A DNA stretch of 64,000 bases from NCBI RefSeq assembly GCF_004358345.1, contig NZ_CP037952.1, positions 868,001 through 932,000 of the forward strand. Reading direction: 5' to 3'. The DNA comes from Parashewanella spongiae (GTDB taxonomy: Bacteria > Pseudomonadota > Gammaproteobacteria > Enterobacterales > Shewanellaceae). Shown here in pieces: positions 49,781 to 59,245 of the stretch. A model generated the notes under the pieces. It was not told the DNA's origin. It saw nothing but the letters and a program-made list of their open reading frames with translations, and ran no database searches. The position numbers were made by a program, and so were the translations under genes. Each line of letters starts with the position of its first letter. Position 1 is the first letter of the stretch.

Positions 49781-50563
49781 TCATTTTTTACTTTTGGAGT
49801 TTCTAAGGTAAAGCGTCATTCCTGAAACGGCTAAAAATATTAAACAAAAAGCCACTAAGTCCCAGAGAAATTTACCAAAAACACCGAGTAATTGACCGCT
49901 ATGTAGATCTAATATCACTTTTTGCCAATTGAGGTGGATACTTCTAGCTTGCAACACAAGTTCAGGCTTTGTTGATTCTGTTAAGTTGATCCAAGCTAAA
50001 GGCGCTTTAGGCTGTCCTAGATACCAGTCGATCATGTCTGCATCACTTTGATAGTGAGTTTCGTTGCTTCGTATCCAAAGGGTATTGTTTTCATCAATGG
50101 CCATTGCATCAACGGGTGTTGGTAAGCCTGTACTTAGGTCTTGAGTTTCTTGCAGTTCACCGATTTTGTTCAATACATAAAGCTGATTTTTATTTGCCAC
50201 AACAATATAGTCATGAGTTATAGCAGCCATTGTTAAACGAGAATCTGCTTCTAAAATAAAATGGTCATTTAGCCAAACCAGATTGTCTGCAATGGTAACG
50301 GTTTGTTTCTGGATAGAGTGTGTAAGTAATTGATTAGGTGCTTTTATTTTGTAAATATCCAGTAGCCATTCTTGAGTGACAGGGGTTTGTGCAAGATCAA
50401 ATTCTTTTGTGTGATTAATGGCTAGGCCAGTAACACTAATGATAATAATAAAAGTCGCACAGACAAGACCAAGTTTATGGTGCAAGGATTTGAGGCCACG
50501 CATGAGCTTTCTATTCAATTTTTTATTGCGCTTTTTACCAACACGATGTTGTTTGTGGCTCAT
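49781..50563 (-). CDS. PepSY-associated membrane protein
   Basis: 260 residues: basic N-terminus (KKRNKKLNRKLM), first membrane helix (LGLVCATFIIIISVTGLAIN) carrying the HHKLG pattern of PepSY-TM proteins, a periplasmic beta-rich domain with a beta-propeller-like stretch, and a C-terminal helix (LVAFCLIFLAVSGMTLYL). Such proteins often act in ferric-siderophore reduction or electron transfer. It is preceded by an FMN-binding protein and a porin on the same strand. Confidence 0.8.
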   Translation of the reverse strand: MSHKQHRVGKKRNKKLNRKLMRGLKSLHHKLGLVCATFIIIISVTGLAINHTKEFDLAQTPVTQEWLLDIYKIKAPNQLLTHSIQKQTVTIADNLVWLNDHFILEADSRLTMAAITHDYIVVANKNQLYVLNKIGELQETQDLSTGLPTPVDAMAIDENNTLWIRSNETHYQSDADMIDWYLGQPKAPLAWINLTESTKPELVLQARSIHLNWQKVILDLHSGQLLGVFGKFLWDLVAFCLIFLAVSGMTLYLRNSKSKK

Positions 50564-50640
50564 GAGCTATCCATACAATCAGAAAACGCCAATATTGTTG
50601 ATGAGATTTCAGATTATATCAATCAAATTGATAAGAAACC

Positions 50641-51162
50641 TTATTCTGATAAAACCTCTTTATGCAGCATTAAGGCAATTCTGGATACTTTTGTCAGTGC
50701 ATTAACAGAAAGGGTCGCACCTGAAATACCATCAATATGCTTAGATAATTTGAGTTCATCAGTTAATTCAGCATTAACAAATTGGTTAGTAAAAAAATCA
50801 TGTCGAACTTCATCACCGCGGCTTTCACGATAAACCAGTACTTTTGTTCTGACGATTTTATTATCACGAATATGAATGCCAATGGTAATCGGAGACTCTT
50901 TGCCGATTTCATTTAAGATCCAAACCGTTTGTTGCTTATGTTGCCAATACCTTAAGCGTAACTTTTTAAATCTATGCCCTAAGATAGATTCGATTGTTTT
51001 CTTAGTATCATCTTCTAACCAGTAGACTTTTCGTTGGCTTGGTTCGCCATTAAACGATTGGCTGATGAAGTCCTTTGAAGACAAGTATTCTTTAGCCAAA
51101 GACAGAGGAGAAATACATAATGACAGCGAAAAACAAAAAATAAGCAACTGGATTTTTTTCAT
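50641..51162 (-). CDS. periplasmic FMN-binding domain protein
   Basis: 173 residues with a signal peptide (IFCFSLSLCISPLSLA). The flavinylation motif DGISGATLSV is present; in this family ApbE links FMN to the Thr through a phosphoester. A covalent flavin carrier for periplasmic electron transfer is the expected role. It precedes the PepSY-like membrane protein by 77 bp, a pairing known from iron-reduction and respiratory modules. Confidence 0.87.
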   Translation of the reverse strand: MKKIQLLIFCFSLSLCISPLSLAKEYLSSKDFISQSFNGEPSQRKVYWLEDDTKKTIESILGHRFKKLRLRYWQHKQQTVWILNEIGKESPITIGIHIRDNKIVRTKVLVYRESRGDEVRHDFFTNQFVNAELTDELKLSKHIDGISGATLSVNALTKVSRIALMLHKEVLSE

Positions 51163-51196
51163 GAATATTTAACCTAGCTTCAGGAATACCTAATAG

Positions 51197-51231
51197 AAAC
51201 AAAAAGTGCCGCAGATAGACTGCAGCACTTT
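51197..51231 (-). terminator. terminator of the porin gene
   Basis: AAAGTGC-x-GCAG and CTGC-x-GCACTTT form a stem of about 11 pairs with a 5-base loop, followed on the minus strand by T-rich sequence, 35 bp past the porin stop and before the FMN-binding gene. Confidence 0.7.
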
Positions 51232-51265
51232 GAAGGTTAACATAAATGTTAAGGGCTACTGATTA

Positions 51266-52417
51266 TTAGAAAGAGTAACCAACACCTAAGTTAAAGCCTT
51301 TAGAGTCGTTGCGACCGCCTTGCTTTTCGTAATCAGCTTTGAATACAACGTGCTCGTTTAACCAGTAGTTAACACCATAGTTGTACTGTTTAACGTCTTC
51401 AGCATCGCTGCCAGCTTCGTTGTTATAAACATTGTAGCGAGCGAAAACACCAAAGTTTTCGTCAATGCGGTATGCAGGCTCTATATAATAACCCATCTGC
51501 TCATCACGACCCAAAGCTTCAGCTTCTTTACCATCAACATTCCACTGTGCATATAGTGCTTTTACAGTAAAATCTTCGATGCTGTAGATAGCATGCGCGC
51601 TGAATAACGTTGCTGAAGCGGCATCAGTAGCTGCGTTACCTTGAGTAATATCTGTTTGATGTTGTAGTGTTGCAGCTAATTCTAAGCCATTAACACCAGT
51701 GTATTTAACACGACCGGTATAAGCTAAATCGTTTGCTTTTGCTTTTGCCACTTTTTGGCGACCACTACGGATTTTAAAGCTATCATCAACTTCTAAACCA
51801 GAAGTAACAGCAACATCAAATGCAAGGCCTGGAGCGGCTTTAATATTTAATGCAGCACCTGCTTCCCACCAAGTAGCTGGGATAATGTTTTTCTCAACTG
51901 GGTTACGCTCAACACCATAAAACGTTTCTGGTTCATGAGTTTCATTGATTATGCCAACAGGTACTAAGAATAAACCTGCTTTACCAGTATAAGTATCACT
52001 GAAATCATGCTCAATATAAGCTTGTTCTAGTTCAACTTCACCTGGTTTACCATCACCTGAAAGAGAGTGTTCTACTTCTAATTCAGAGAAAAAGCGAGTT
52101 GTTTCGTTAAATTCATGACCAACGAAAAGTACAAAACGGTGGAAATCGATTTTATTATCTTTTCCGTCTATGTTGTTATAGTGAAGTTCACCATAGCCAC
52201 CAATTGTTGTCGCACTTGTGCTTTCTGCTTTGTCTTCTACGGCATCAGCTGTTTTTTCAACACGCTTTTCAGTTGCTTCAAGACGTTTTTCAAGTTGCTT
52301 CAATACTTTTTGCTGTTCTTTAATGATCTTGCGAAGTTCAGCGGTATCATCAGCAGCGAAAGCGCCTTGGCTTGCAAAAAATCCAAGCATTGCTGTAGCG
52401 AGTAGAGTCTTTTTCAT
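51266..52417 (-). CDS. outer-membrane porin
   Basis: 383 residues from ATG 52417 (MKKTLLATAMLGFFASQG), chosen for its signal peptide; the frame extends 23 codons further. The mature N-terminus is a coiled-coil (LRKIIKEQQKVLKQLEKRLE) followed by a phosphoselective-porin-like barrel (GGYGELHYNN, EFNETTRFFSELEVEH) and a C-terminal Phe (GVGYSF), required for barrel insertion. Precedes the FMN-binding and PepSY genes. Confidence 0.88.
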   Translation of the reverse strand: MKKTLLATAMLGFFASQGAFAADDTAELRKIIKEQQKVLKQLEKRLEATEKRVEKTADAVEDKAESTSATTIGGYGELHYNNIDGKDNKIDFHRFVLFVGHEFNETTRFFSELEVEHSLSGDGKPGEVELEQAYIEHDFSDTYTGKAGLFLVPVGIINETHEPETFYGVERNPVEKNIIPATWWEAGAALNIKAAPGLAFDVAVTSGLEVDDSFKIRSGRQKVAKAKANDLAYTGRVKYTGVNGLELAATLQHQTDITQGNAATDAASATLFSAHAIYSIEDFTVKALYAQWNVDGKEAEALGRDEQMGYYIEPAYRIDENFGVFARYNVYNNEAGSDAEDVKQYNYGVNYWLNEHVVFKADYEKQGGRNDSKGFNLGVGYSF

Positions 52418-52500
52418 CGTTTCTTCCCGTGTTATCGGTTCGTTGATAATATAAGTGATATACAATTTGGCGCAGATTTTAGTCAATTGAGTTGGTTAAT

Positions 52501-52519
52501 GCAAACCATTATCATTGTT
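52501..52519 (-). promoter_or_regulatory. possible Fur box upstream of the porin gene
   Basis: Read on the minus strand, AACAATGATAATGGTTTGC matches the 19-bp Fur consensus at 13 positions. A TTGACT box follows at 52481-52486 (minus strand) with TATATC about 18 bp beyond. The site lies upstream of that -35, so its effect is uncertain. Confidence 0.45.
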
Positions 52520-52834
52520 ATTTATTGATCTAGAGCAATTTTTTTTACTTTTTTAATGTGTGCTTTGTTTTGTGACATTTTAACCTTTTGATTTATATGT
52601 TTTTAATTTCATCTTGTGAGAATGGCGTATCTGGTCAGATAAGTTGGTCATCGGGTGAGTTATTTAGGTCTTATCGTGTAAGCTGTGCGCATTAATTACT
52701 TATGCGATTAATCAATGAAGGTGAGGGAAGTAAATATTTTTATTGATTAAGGGTATATATCCGTTTTAACGCTCAACTTCCGATGAAAGTAAATCATTGC
52801 GAGTCTACGCTTTATAGATCTATTTAGAGGCTTT

Positions 52835-53548
52835 ATGTTTTTATCTCCGTACTTTTCAAAAAACCAACAATCAATTTGTGTATCAGGAGAGCAGGCCAGT
52901 GATTTTGCCAAAAAAATCGCCAAAGACTTTAACCCTATCCATGATGTTGCAGCAAAAAGGTTTTGTGTTCCCGGCGACCTATTATTTGCATTAGTATTAA
53001 ATGAGTATGGACTGAGCCAACAAATGAAGTTTAGCTTTTCCGGTATGGTCGGCGATAGTGTTGAGCTTCAATTTCCAAATACTTCTGATGAAGACTTTTC
53101 GATTTCAGATAACAAAGATAAACCTTACTTAAATGTGAAGCGAGAAGGAAATGTAGAGCATGATCAGGCTCAAATTGAGGCATTTATTAGGAGTTACGTT
53201 GCATTCTCGGGGCATAACTTCACTCAAGTACTTGTTCCTTTGATGAAAGAACATCAGGTTATGATCAACCCTGCACGTCCATTAGTGATATACGAAAGTA
53301 TGTCATTTCATCTCAATCACTTTGAGTTTTCTAGTATTGAGCTGCAACTTGTCAAAAGTGAGTTAAAAGTGGATGGTAAGCGTGGTGATGTCACCCTATT
53401 ATTCGAACTGTGTAATGGTGATAAAATTGTAGGCTCTGGTGAGAAAACTTTAGTGCTAAGTGGGTTAAGGGCTTATGAAGAAAAAGCAATGCATGGAATG
53501 TGTGATTTGTATGAACAGCGTTTCAACCAGTTTATGCAGGTTGCATAA
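52835..53548 (+). CDS. DUF3581-like hotdog-type protein
   Basis: 237 residues. The N-terminal segment AKKIAKDFNPIHDVAAKRF resembles the DFNPIH pattern of hotdog-fold dehydratase-like proteins, and the overall pattern fits DUF3581 proteins of Shewanella/Vibrio-type bacteria. Cytoplasmic, no signal. Function unknown. Upstream, 52523-52834 shows no further gene. A B element has inserted at its stop codon. Confidence 0.75.
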   Translation: MFLSPYFSKNQQSICVSGEQASDFAKKIAKDFNPIHDVAAKRFCVPGDLLFALVLNEYGLSQQMKFSFSGMVGDSVELQFPNTSDEDFSISDNKDKPYLNVKREGNVEHDQAQIEAFIRSYVAFSGHNFTQVLVPLMKEHQVMINPARPLVIYESMSFHLNHFEFSSIELQLVKSELKVDGKRGDVTLLFELCNGDKIVGSGEKTLVLSGLRAYEEKAMHGMCDLYEQRFNQFMQVA

Positions 53549-53549
53549 T

Positions 53550-53782
53550 TCTAGAAACATCAGTTGGCTGCGTTCTCAAGCGTAGAAAAAATGGCTGATA
53601 GTTAGGCGTAGCTTGCAGCAAATAGTTATTCTACTTGCAAAAGTTACAACGCAGATAGCAGTCATTTTAGCAAGCTTGTGAGCGTAGAGTACTTCACTCA
53701 TTGGGTGAAAGCCATGATGATAAAATCATCGTATTGCTTAAACAGTTACTCTTATACTCAGCGTTCAACTGGTGTTTTTAGG
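53550..53782. mobile_element. MITE family B at the DUF3581-like stop codon (233 bp)
   Basis: Begins TCTAGAAACATCAGTTGG; flanked by ATAAT at 53545-53549 and 53783-53787. The duplication includes the TAA stop (53546-53548), so the stop is preserved. Confidence 0.9.
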
Positions 53783-53814
53783 ATAATTGAAAAGGTAGCC
53801 GTTAAAGAAAGGTG

Positions 53815-54568
53815 TTAATTGCCAGAGCTTGGAGTAACACCGTCTTTTGCATGTTTGATTAAATCCTCAATGATTTGTAATAACTCTTTGGCTGAGTCTC
53901 GAACATCGCTGTAAGCATGAAGGAATGGCTCCTTGTCACTTGCTGGAACAACTTTACTAAACTTTTTAAGCGTGCGTAACTCCTCTCTCAGTTGCTTTGT
54001 TACTCTCACTTCCGCCTCTTCATTTTTGTTTATAAAGAAATTTATTAAACGTTGAGATGTGTCTTGAGGTGCACCTTTAGATGAAAAATCATTTATACCA
54101 ATTACAGTAATTAATTTCTCACTCAGCAAGAGCTAAAGGGTTTCAGTGCAAGGCACAAGCTCGAAGTACTATATTCCCTACGGCCGCCATACAAAGCTGG
54201 CGTTCAACGCACTTAGTGCTTTTGTCGGGATAATTCAAGAGCTTGTAACGCAGTAATGGAACCCTTTAGCCTTGCCCTTCGGTAGCTTGTATGTGCTCAC
54301 TTTAGTTTATAAAGAATACTTCTCAAAATTGTCTTGACTTAGCAATGTAATAACGACAGCTTTGTATGTTGGTAACAACTATGTCTTCATCAATTTCGAT
54401 TGCACGTTGAGCACATACATAGCTCTGAGTTGAGCATTTAATTACTGTAATTGGTATTACTCTAGAAGATGCTATTTGCAAAACCTCTAATTCAGTTGGG
54501 GCTTTCTTAGGTACTGTGTAACTAGCAATATCAGAAGCATGCCTTGACTTAGGCACCCGTGAAGGCAA
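53815..54568 (-). pseudogene. small gene split by an E element
   Basis: Two minus-strand coding pieces (54568-54460 and 54095-53815) are separated by a 361-bp E element. Removing it with one TTA copy gives 390 bp, 129 codons, and restores the frame across ...LQIASSRVNDFSSKG.... The product is helical and charged (RVTKQLREELRTLKKF, ELLQIIEDLIKHAK). Start seems to be TTG 54568 immediately after the stop of the upstream gene; GTG starts are also possible. Unknown function. It lies beside, and points away from, the Wadjet-like operon. Confidence 0.65.
54096..54456. mobile_element. MITE family E interrupting a gene (361 bp)
   Basis: Ends TACCAATTACAGTAATTAA and TTAATTACTGTAATTGGTA (one-base variants), flanked by TTA at 54093-54095 and 54457-54459. 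Contains the hairpin module. Confidence 0.92.
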
Positions 54569-54823
54569 TTAATCATTATTATTCCAATTTGAAGGGGGTT
54601 TAAAATCATAATCAGTATATGGATTTGATTTTGAACAAGGTCCTATAGCCATCAAATTTTTCCTGCAATGTTGCTCAATTATCGATAAGTTTATATAAGC
54701 ATCACTGAATGTTAAGTGAACGAGATACGAAATAAGCTTCTGGCTGGCGCAATAGTCGTCGAGTAGACTGAGAAATATTGCCTTCATAAAATCAATTCGG
54801 TTATCCTGCGTTATATTCGGCAA
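54569..54823 (-). CDS. hypothetical protein, 84 residues
   Basis: Small soluble protein, helical at the N-terminus (FMKAIFLSLLDDYCASQKLI) and polar at the C-terminus. Start unclear: TTG 54823 or ATG 54787. It directly abuts the split gene downstream, so the two were probably one operon. Divergent from the SMC-like gene with 67 bp between. No family recognised; an association with the defence operon is only positional. Confidence 0.45.
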   Translation of the reverse strand: MPNITQDNRIDFMKAIFLSLLDDYCASQKLISYLVHLTFSDAYINLSIIEQHCRKNLMAIGPCSKSNPYTDYDFKPPSNWNNND

Positions 54824-54890
54824 AAATCACTTCAGTTTTCTCGATTCGTAATCTGAAATTGACTTTCATTATGTTTGCAAAAGGATAAGC

Positions 54891-57800
54891 ATGCCAAGCT
54901 TGATTCGTATTGTGTTAATAGACACACACCTTCCGGGTGTCGTTGAGTTAGAACTCGACGGACACACCAATATTTGTGGTACAAATGCATCGGGTAAAAC
55001 CACACTTCAGCGTTTGGTACCTGTGTTTTATGGTGAATATCCCAGCCGAGTTGTTCCTTCAACTCGTGATAGTTTTGAACGTTGGTATTTACCTCACGAT
55101 GGCAGTTACATCATTTATGAATACAGAAAAAGTGACGGGCTTATTTATCAAGCGGTATTGTCGTCAGCCGGTGATGGCAAAGGCGTAAACTACCGCTTTA
55201 TTGCTAAGGCATTTGAGCTTGATGATTTTGTAAAAACACGCCATGGCGACAATATTATTTGCCATACTACTGCGGAGTTAGGTCGGCAGTTCAAACGTGA
55301 TGGGGTGTTAGTTTCAAAACACCTTAATACTCGTGAATACCGCGCGGTTATTCAGCACGATAGAAGTTTGTTAAATATTGGCAGTAGCCGTAGTGAGCTA
55401 CGGGGTTATGCTAATCAGTTTTCACTGTGTGACTCTGAGCATTCATTACGTCATATCGAGAAACTGGCCAAAGCGGTGCATTCTAAAGAAGGCAAAATGG
55501 AGACGATTAAGTCTATGATTGCCGCTATTTTAGAAGAAGACGGTGTTAATCCTCCCAGTTCTCGGGTTAACCCTCAGCACGTTGAAGCGTGGATTAATGA
55601 AAGTCAATTAGTGAAGGGTTTTGAGCAACTTCAGCCAGAATACGTAAAACTAGAACAAGAATTTAATCAATTATTGAGCGTTGAACATCGTCTAAGCAGC
55701 TTAACTCGCGTTTACAAAAACGATGAAGAGCTTGAAATTCAACGTAAAGAACTCGCTGAAAATAAAGCAAAAGAAGAATGTATCAAGCTTAAAATGCTTG
55801 AAGAAAATTGGAAAGAAACCCGCGACGAGTTAAACCAAGAGCTTTCAGCCGCAAAAGCAGATAGTAGCAAATACGAGCAAGAACTTGATTTAATGGAAGA
55901 GCAGCATGGCGCTTTTCTGGATGCCGATATTGAGCAAGCGAAAATAGATCTTACCTTAATCCCAAATTGGCAAACTGATTTGGAGAATATGCGAGAGCGT
56001 CATAAGCTTCAAACCGAAAAACACCATGATGTTGAGTCGGCTTATAACGAACGGCGCAGTAAAATCAGTGAAAAACTCAATCGTGATTTAGAAAAGCTGC
56101 ATACGCAACTAGAAACACAGCGCGAGCAAAAAGAACAGCAGCGAGATACGGCTCGCAAAGATATAGAAACACTTAACGACAAAGCACGCGAGCAAATTGC
56201 CAGTATTAATGCTGAACACAATGAGCAGCGCAGCGAATTTAAACTCAAAGCCGCCGAGTATAATATTCAGCTGCAAAACGTCACATATACACAAGCTGAA
56301 AAGCACACGCTGGCTGAATTTGATGCGCGTATTAATCTAGGTCGAGAACAAGAGCAAAGTAGCAGTCACAAAGTAGATCGGTTAACCACAGAAGAACGTA
56401 AATTACGTGCAAAGCGCGAACAAGCCAATGAAACACTGCGAAGTGCAAGTAAACGGGTGATTCAGCGTCAGCAGCAACTCGACGAAGTTGAACAAGCCTT
56501 GTATCCGCAATCTCATACACTACTCGAATTTTTGAGGAAAGAAGCGGATGGTTGGGAGCAAAACGTCGGCAAGGTGATTGCACCTGAGTTGCTACATCGA
56601 ACCGATCTTCATCCTCAGGTAGCAACGGAGGTTCATGATAGTTTATTTGGCATCCATCTTGACTTAAAAGCAGTTGAGGTGCCTGAGTGTGCAGAGACAG
56701 AGCAAGCACTTAGGATCCGCTTTAATAAAGCAGAAGAGGCGGTCGAGCTTGCAAAAGAGCAACAGCAAATTGCAGAAGCTCAGTTGGTTGAAGTGAATAC
56801 GCAATTAGATGATCTTAGCCGTGAGTTAACGATTGCTCGTACAGCTTATCGAAATTGTCGTGATGATTTACAGCGTTTATGGGAAGACAAAACCACGGCA
56901 CAAGAGAAAATAGATCAAGCGTTGAAATCACGGCAATCAGATACTCAGCAGTTGTTAGTCAAATTAGAGAGCGAGCTAAAGCGTCAAGCTCAACAGCATC
57001 AAACTCGCGTAGAAGAGCACCAAGCTCAAGCCCGCGATGACAAAATGGAGCGACAAGCCTACTGGCAAGAAGTCATAGGCGTCATTGACAACCAAATCAA
57101 CCAAACACGCAACAGCATCGACCAGCGTAAAACTAATGCAAAAGTAGAGCAAAAAGAGTGTGATGTTTGGTACAAAGACGAATTGCAATCTCGCGGCGTC
57201 GATGAAGGAAAAATCGTTAAGCTAAAACAAGACATCAACAATTATGAAACGCGAATTTCCAATGCAGAAAGTCGCCGCAATGATGTCCTGAAATTTGATG
57301 ATTGGTATCAACGAGAATGGATAATACGTAAGCCGAAGTTACAGACCATGCTGACCGAAGTAAAACAAGCTGTGGCTGAATTCAGTCAACGATTGTCAAC
57401 GGAATCAAGCAAAGTTAAAACCCAACGTGAAACGATTGATAAGACACGTAAACAACAAGAAGCCATACAGGTTGAGACTTCAGAAAACTTAACTCGATTA
57501 CGTGAGCTTATTCGTAAATTGTCTGACTTAAAACTGCCAGCCAATGACGACGAAGTACAGGGCGGGCTTGCAGAAAGAATGCGGCAAGGCAGTGATTCAC
57601 TCTTGATGCGGGAAAACTTACTCAGCTCAATAAAACAATATGTTGAACATTTTGACTCTATTATTGCCAGTAAATCAGGTTCACGATTTGCGGAAATGTG
57701 GGAAAAATCTCGCGAAGAATCAAGTTCAGTGAATGATAAAGGGATCCGCATACTCGATTATCGTAAATTAGTCCCTGAGCTGGACAATCTCCTCAATGTG

Positions 57801-58562
57801 ATTGTGTCGCAGCAGTTTAGAGCGATTCAAGAGCAAGGGCGAATTTTTGGTGTTGATTTAACGGCTTACTATGATGTGCTTGCTGATATTGATCGTCGCA
57901 TCGCCTCACAAAGTGCGCGCATCACACGTGAAGTGGGCGAAGAACTGTTTTTGGATGGTGTTTCAGAATCGGCCGTTAAAATTCGCTCTCGCATCTCCGA
58001 ACTAGAATTTTGGCCTGAACTCGAACGCTTTGTAAAAGCCTTCGCAACATGGAAGGCGTCAGGTTTTGATGGATTACCAGATGAAGATTACATCATTAGC
58101 ATGCGCAGAGTGCTAGATATTATTGGACGCTCAGCATTAGCTGGTGGCATTTCAAAACTTTTAGAAATTGAATTGAGGTTACGTGAAGGTCACAGTGATT
58201 TAGTGATCCGCACTGACCGTCAGCTTAATGAATCATCCAGTCATGGTATGGCTTATTTGATTTTGTGTAAGTTCCTTTTAGCCTTTACACGTCTGTTACG
58301 TGGGAGAGCACAGGTGACTATTCACTGGCCGATTGATGAACTTGGCACTCTGCATCACAATAATGTGAAAAAGATTTTCGATGCCTGTGAAAATAACCAA
58401 ATATCAGTGCTAGGTGCGTTTCCAAACCCTGAGTCAGAGGTGCTAACGTTATTTAAAAATCGGTACATAATCGACAAAAAAACCAAAAAATTGCAGGTCG
58501 TGAAACCTAAAGTGAACCCAATTGCTGAGAAGTTAAAAAATCGTCTTAAGGAGAGCGCATAA
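54891..58562 (+). CDS. SMC/MukB-like ATPase of a Wadjet/Mks-type system (JetC-like)
   Basis: 1223 residues. Walker A is GTNASGKTT (about 30-38); a very long coiled-coil runs from about 255 to 900 with a central non-coil segment that could be the hinge; the C-terminal head has the ABC signature region LNESSSHGMAYLIL (about 1110) and Walker B VTIHWPIDELGTL (about 1140). This is the head-coil-head plan of condensin-like ATPases, close to MukB/MksB/JetC and DUF3584-type proteins. AAGGAT precedes the ATG. Its stop overlaps the next start (TAATG). It loops or extrudes DNA in known relatives. Confidence 0.85.
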   Translation: MPSLIRIVLIDTHLPGVVELELDGHTNICGTNASGKTTLQRLVPVFYGEYPSRVVPSTRDSFERWYLPHDGSYIIYEYRKSDGLIYQAVLSSAGDGKGVNYRFIAKAFELDDFVKTRHGDNIICHTTAELGRQFKRDGVLVSKHLNTREYRAVIQHDRSLLNIGSSRSELRGYANQFSLCDSEHSLRHIEKLAKAVHSKEGKMETIKSMIAAILEEDGVNPPSSRVNPQHVEAWINESQLVKGFEQLQPEYVKLEQEFNQLLSVEHRLSSLTRVYKNDEELEIQRKELAENKAKEECIKLKMLEENWKETRDELNQELSAAKADSSKYEQELDLMEEQHGAFLDADIEQAKIDLTLIPNWQTDLENMRERHKLQTEKHHDVESAYNERRSKISEKLNRDLEKLHTQLETQREQKEQQRDTARKDIETLNDKAREQIASINAEHNEQRSEFKLKAAEYNIQLQNVTYTQAEKHTLAEFDARINLGREQEQSSSHKVDRLTTEERKLRAKREQANETLRSASKRVIQRQQQLDEVEQALYPQSHTLLEFLRKEADGWEQNVGKVIAPELLHRTDLHPQVATEVHDSLFGIHLDLKAVEVPECAETEQALRIRFNKAEEAVELAKEQQQIAEAQLVEVNTQLDDLSRELTIARTAYRNCRDDLQRLWEDKTTAQEKIDQALKSRQSDTQQLLVKLESELKRQAQQHQTRVEEHQAQARDDKMERQAYWQEVIGVIDNQINQTRNSIDQRKTNAKVEQKECDVWYKDELQSRGVDEGKIVKLKQDINNYETRISNAESRRNDVLKFDDWYQREWIIRKPKLQTMLTEVKQAVAEFSQRLSTESSKVKTQRETIDKTRKQQEAIQVETSENLTRLRELIRKLSDLKLPANDDEVQGGLAERMRQGSDSLLMRENLLSSIKQYVEHFDSIIASKSGSRFAEMWEKSREESSSVNDKGIRILDYRKLVPELDNLLNVIVSQQFRAIQEQGRIFGVDLTAYYDVLADIDRRIASQSARITREVGEELFLDGVSESAVKIRSRISELEFWPELERFVKAFATWKASGFDGLPDEDYIISMRRVLDIIGRSALAGGISKLLEIELRLREGHSDLVIRTDRQLNESSSHGMAYLILCKFLLAFTRLLRGRAQVTIHWPIDELGTLHHNNVKKIFDACENNQISVLGAFPNPESEVLTLFKNRYIIDKKTKKLQVVKPKVNPIAEKLKNRLKESA

Positions 58563-59236
58563 TGAGTGAGTTAGCCAATATGAGCCATGAATCGACAGGA
58601 TCAGTAATGGTGGGCACCAGCGCATTGATTGAGTCTTTGCTAAAAGGTGATTTTGTTTGCCGTACCACAGATGAAGACAGTTGGCGTGCACTGCAAAATC
58701 AAGCGACTCGCGATCGAATCGAGCAGTACTTGAACCAAATTAATCGCACATTAGCCTCTGCTGCCGAGGGCGAAGTGTACTTTTGTGGCTATTTAGAACT
58801 TGGTGACAATGAGCGCAAGGTAATATCAAGTCAGTTTCGTGATATTTGCCAGTCATTAACTCCACTGGTGGAATGGCTCGTGTTAGTGCAAGAGTCCAGT
58901 GGTGCCGATGCGCCATTGACTCAAGGTGCGCCCATTCGGCTTACTGAGCTGCAAACGCGCATTGAAGATACCCCCGCTTTTCGTGAGCAACTTAGCCAGT
59001 TGAGTCAATATCGCTTATTTGGTTCGACTAGCTCGGCCGCTGATAATCAAATTAAACTTGTATTTAAGCGGTTGCTGGAGTTGGGCTACCTCATAAGACC
59101 TAATAAAGATAAACAAATATATATCGCCACAGGCAAGCTTGATTACCTTTATGAAGTGATCCGTTTTATTGACGAAACCGAGGCGCTTAGTCTTGAAGCT
59201 CAAGCTGAAACGATCACTCAAGCGGATTTAATCTAG
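58562..59236 (+). CDS. MukE/MksE/JetB-like accessory subunit
   Basis: 224 residues, soluble, with winged-helix character. The pattern ALIESLLKGDFVCRTTDEDS then LNQINRTLA...EGEVYFC resembles MukE/DUF4194-type subunits, which bind the kleisin and DNA. Overlaps the ATPase stop by one base and is followed after 9 bp by the next gene, so translation is coupled. Assignment is by size, pattern and position. Confidence 0.72.
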   Translation: MSELANMSHESTGSVMVGTSALIESLLKGDFVCRTTDEDSWRALQNQATRDRIEQYLNQINRTLASAAEGEVYFCGYLELGDNERKVISSQFRDICQSLTPLVEWLVLVQESSGADAPLTQGAPIRLTELQTRIEDTPAFREQLSQLSQYRLFGSTSSAADNQIKLVFKRLLELGYLIRPNKDKQIYIATGKLDYLYEVIRFIDETEALSLEAQAETITQADLI

Positions 59237-59245
59237 GAGTTCGTG

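Noticed and set aside
54832-55062. Minus-strand frame of 76 codons overlapping the start of the SMC-like gene
   Set aside because: It lies mostly opposite the conserved Walker A region of the SMC gene and has no ribosome site.
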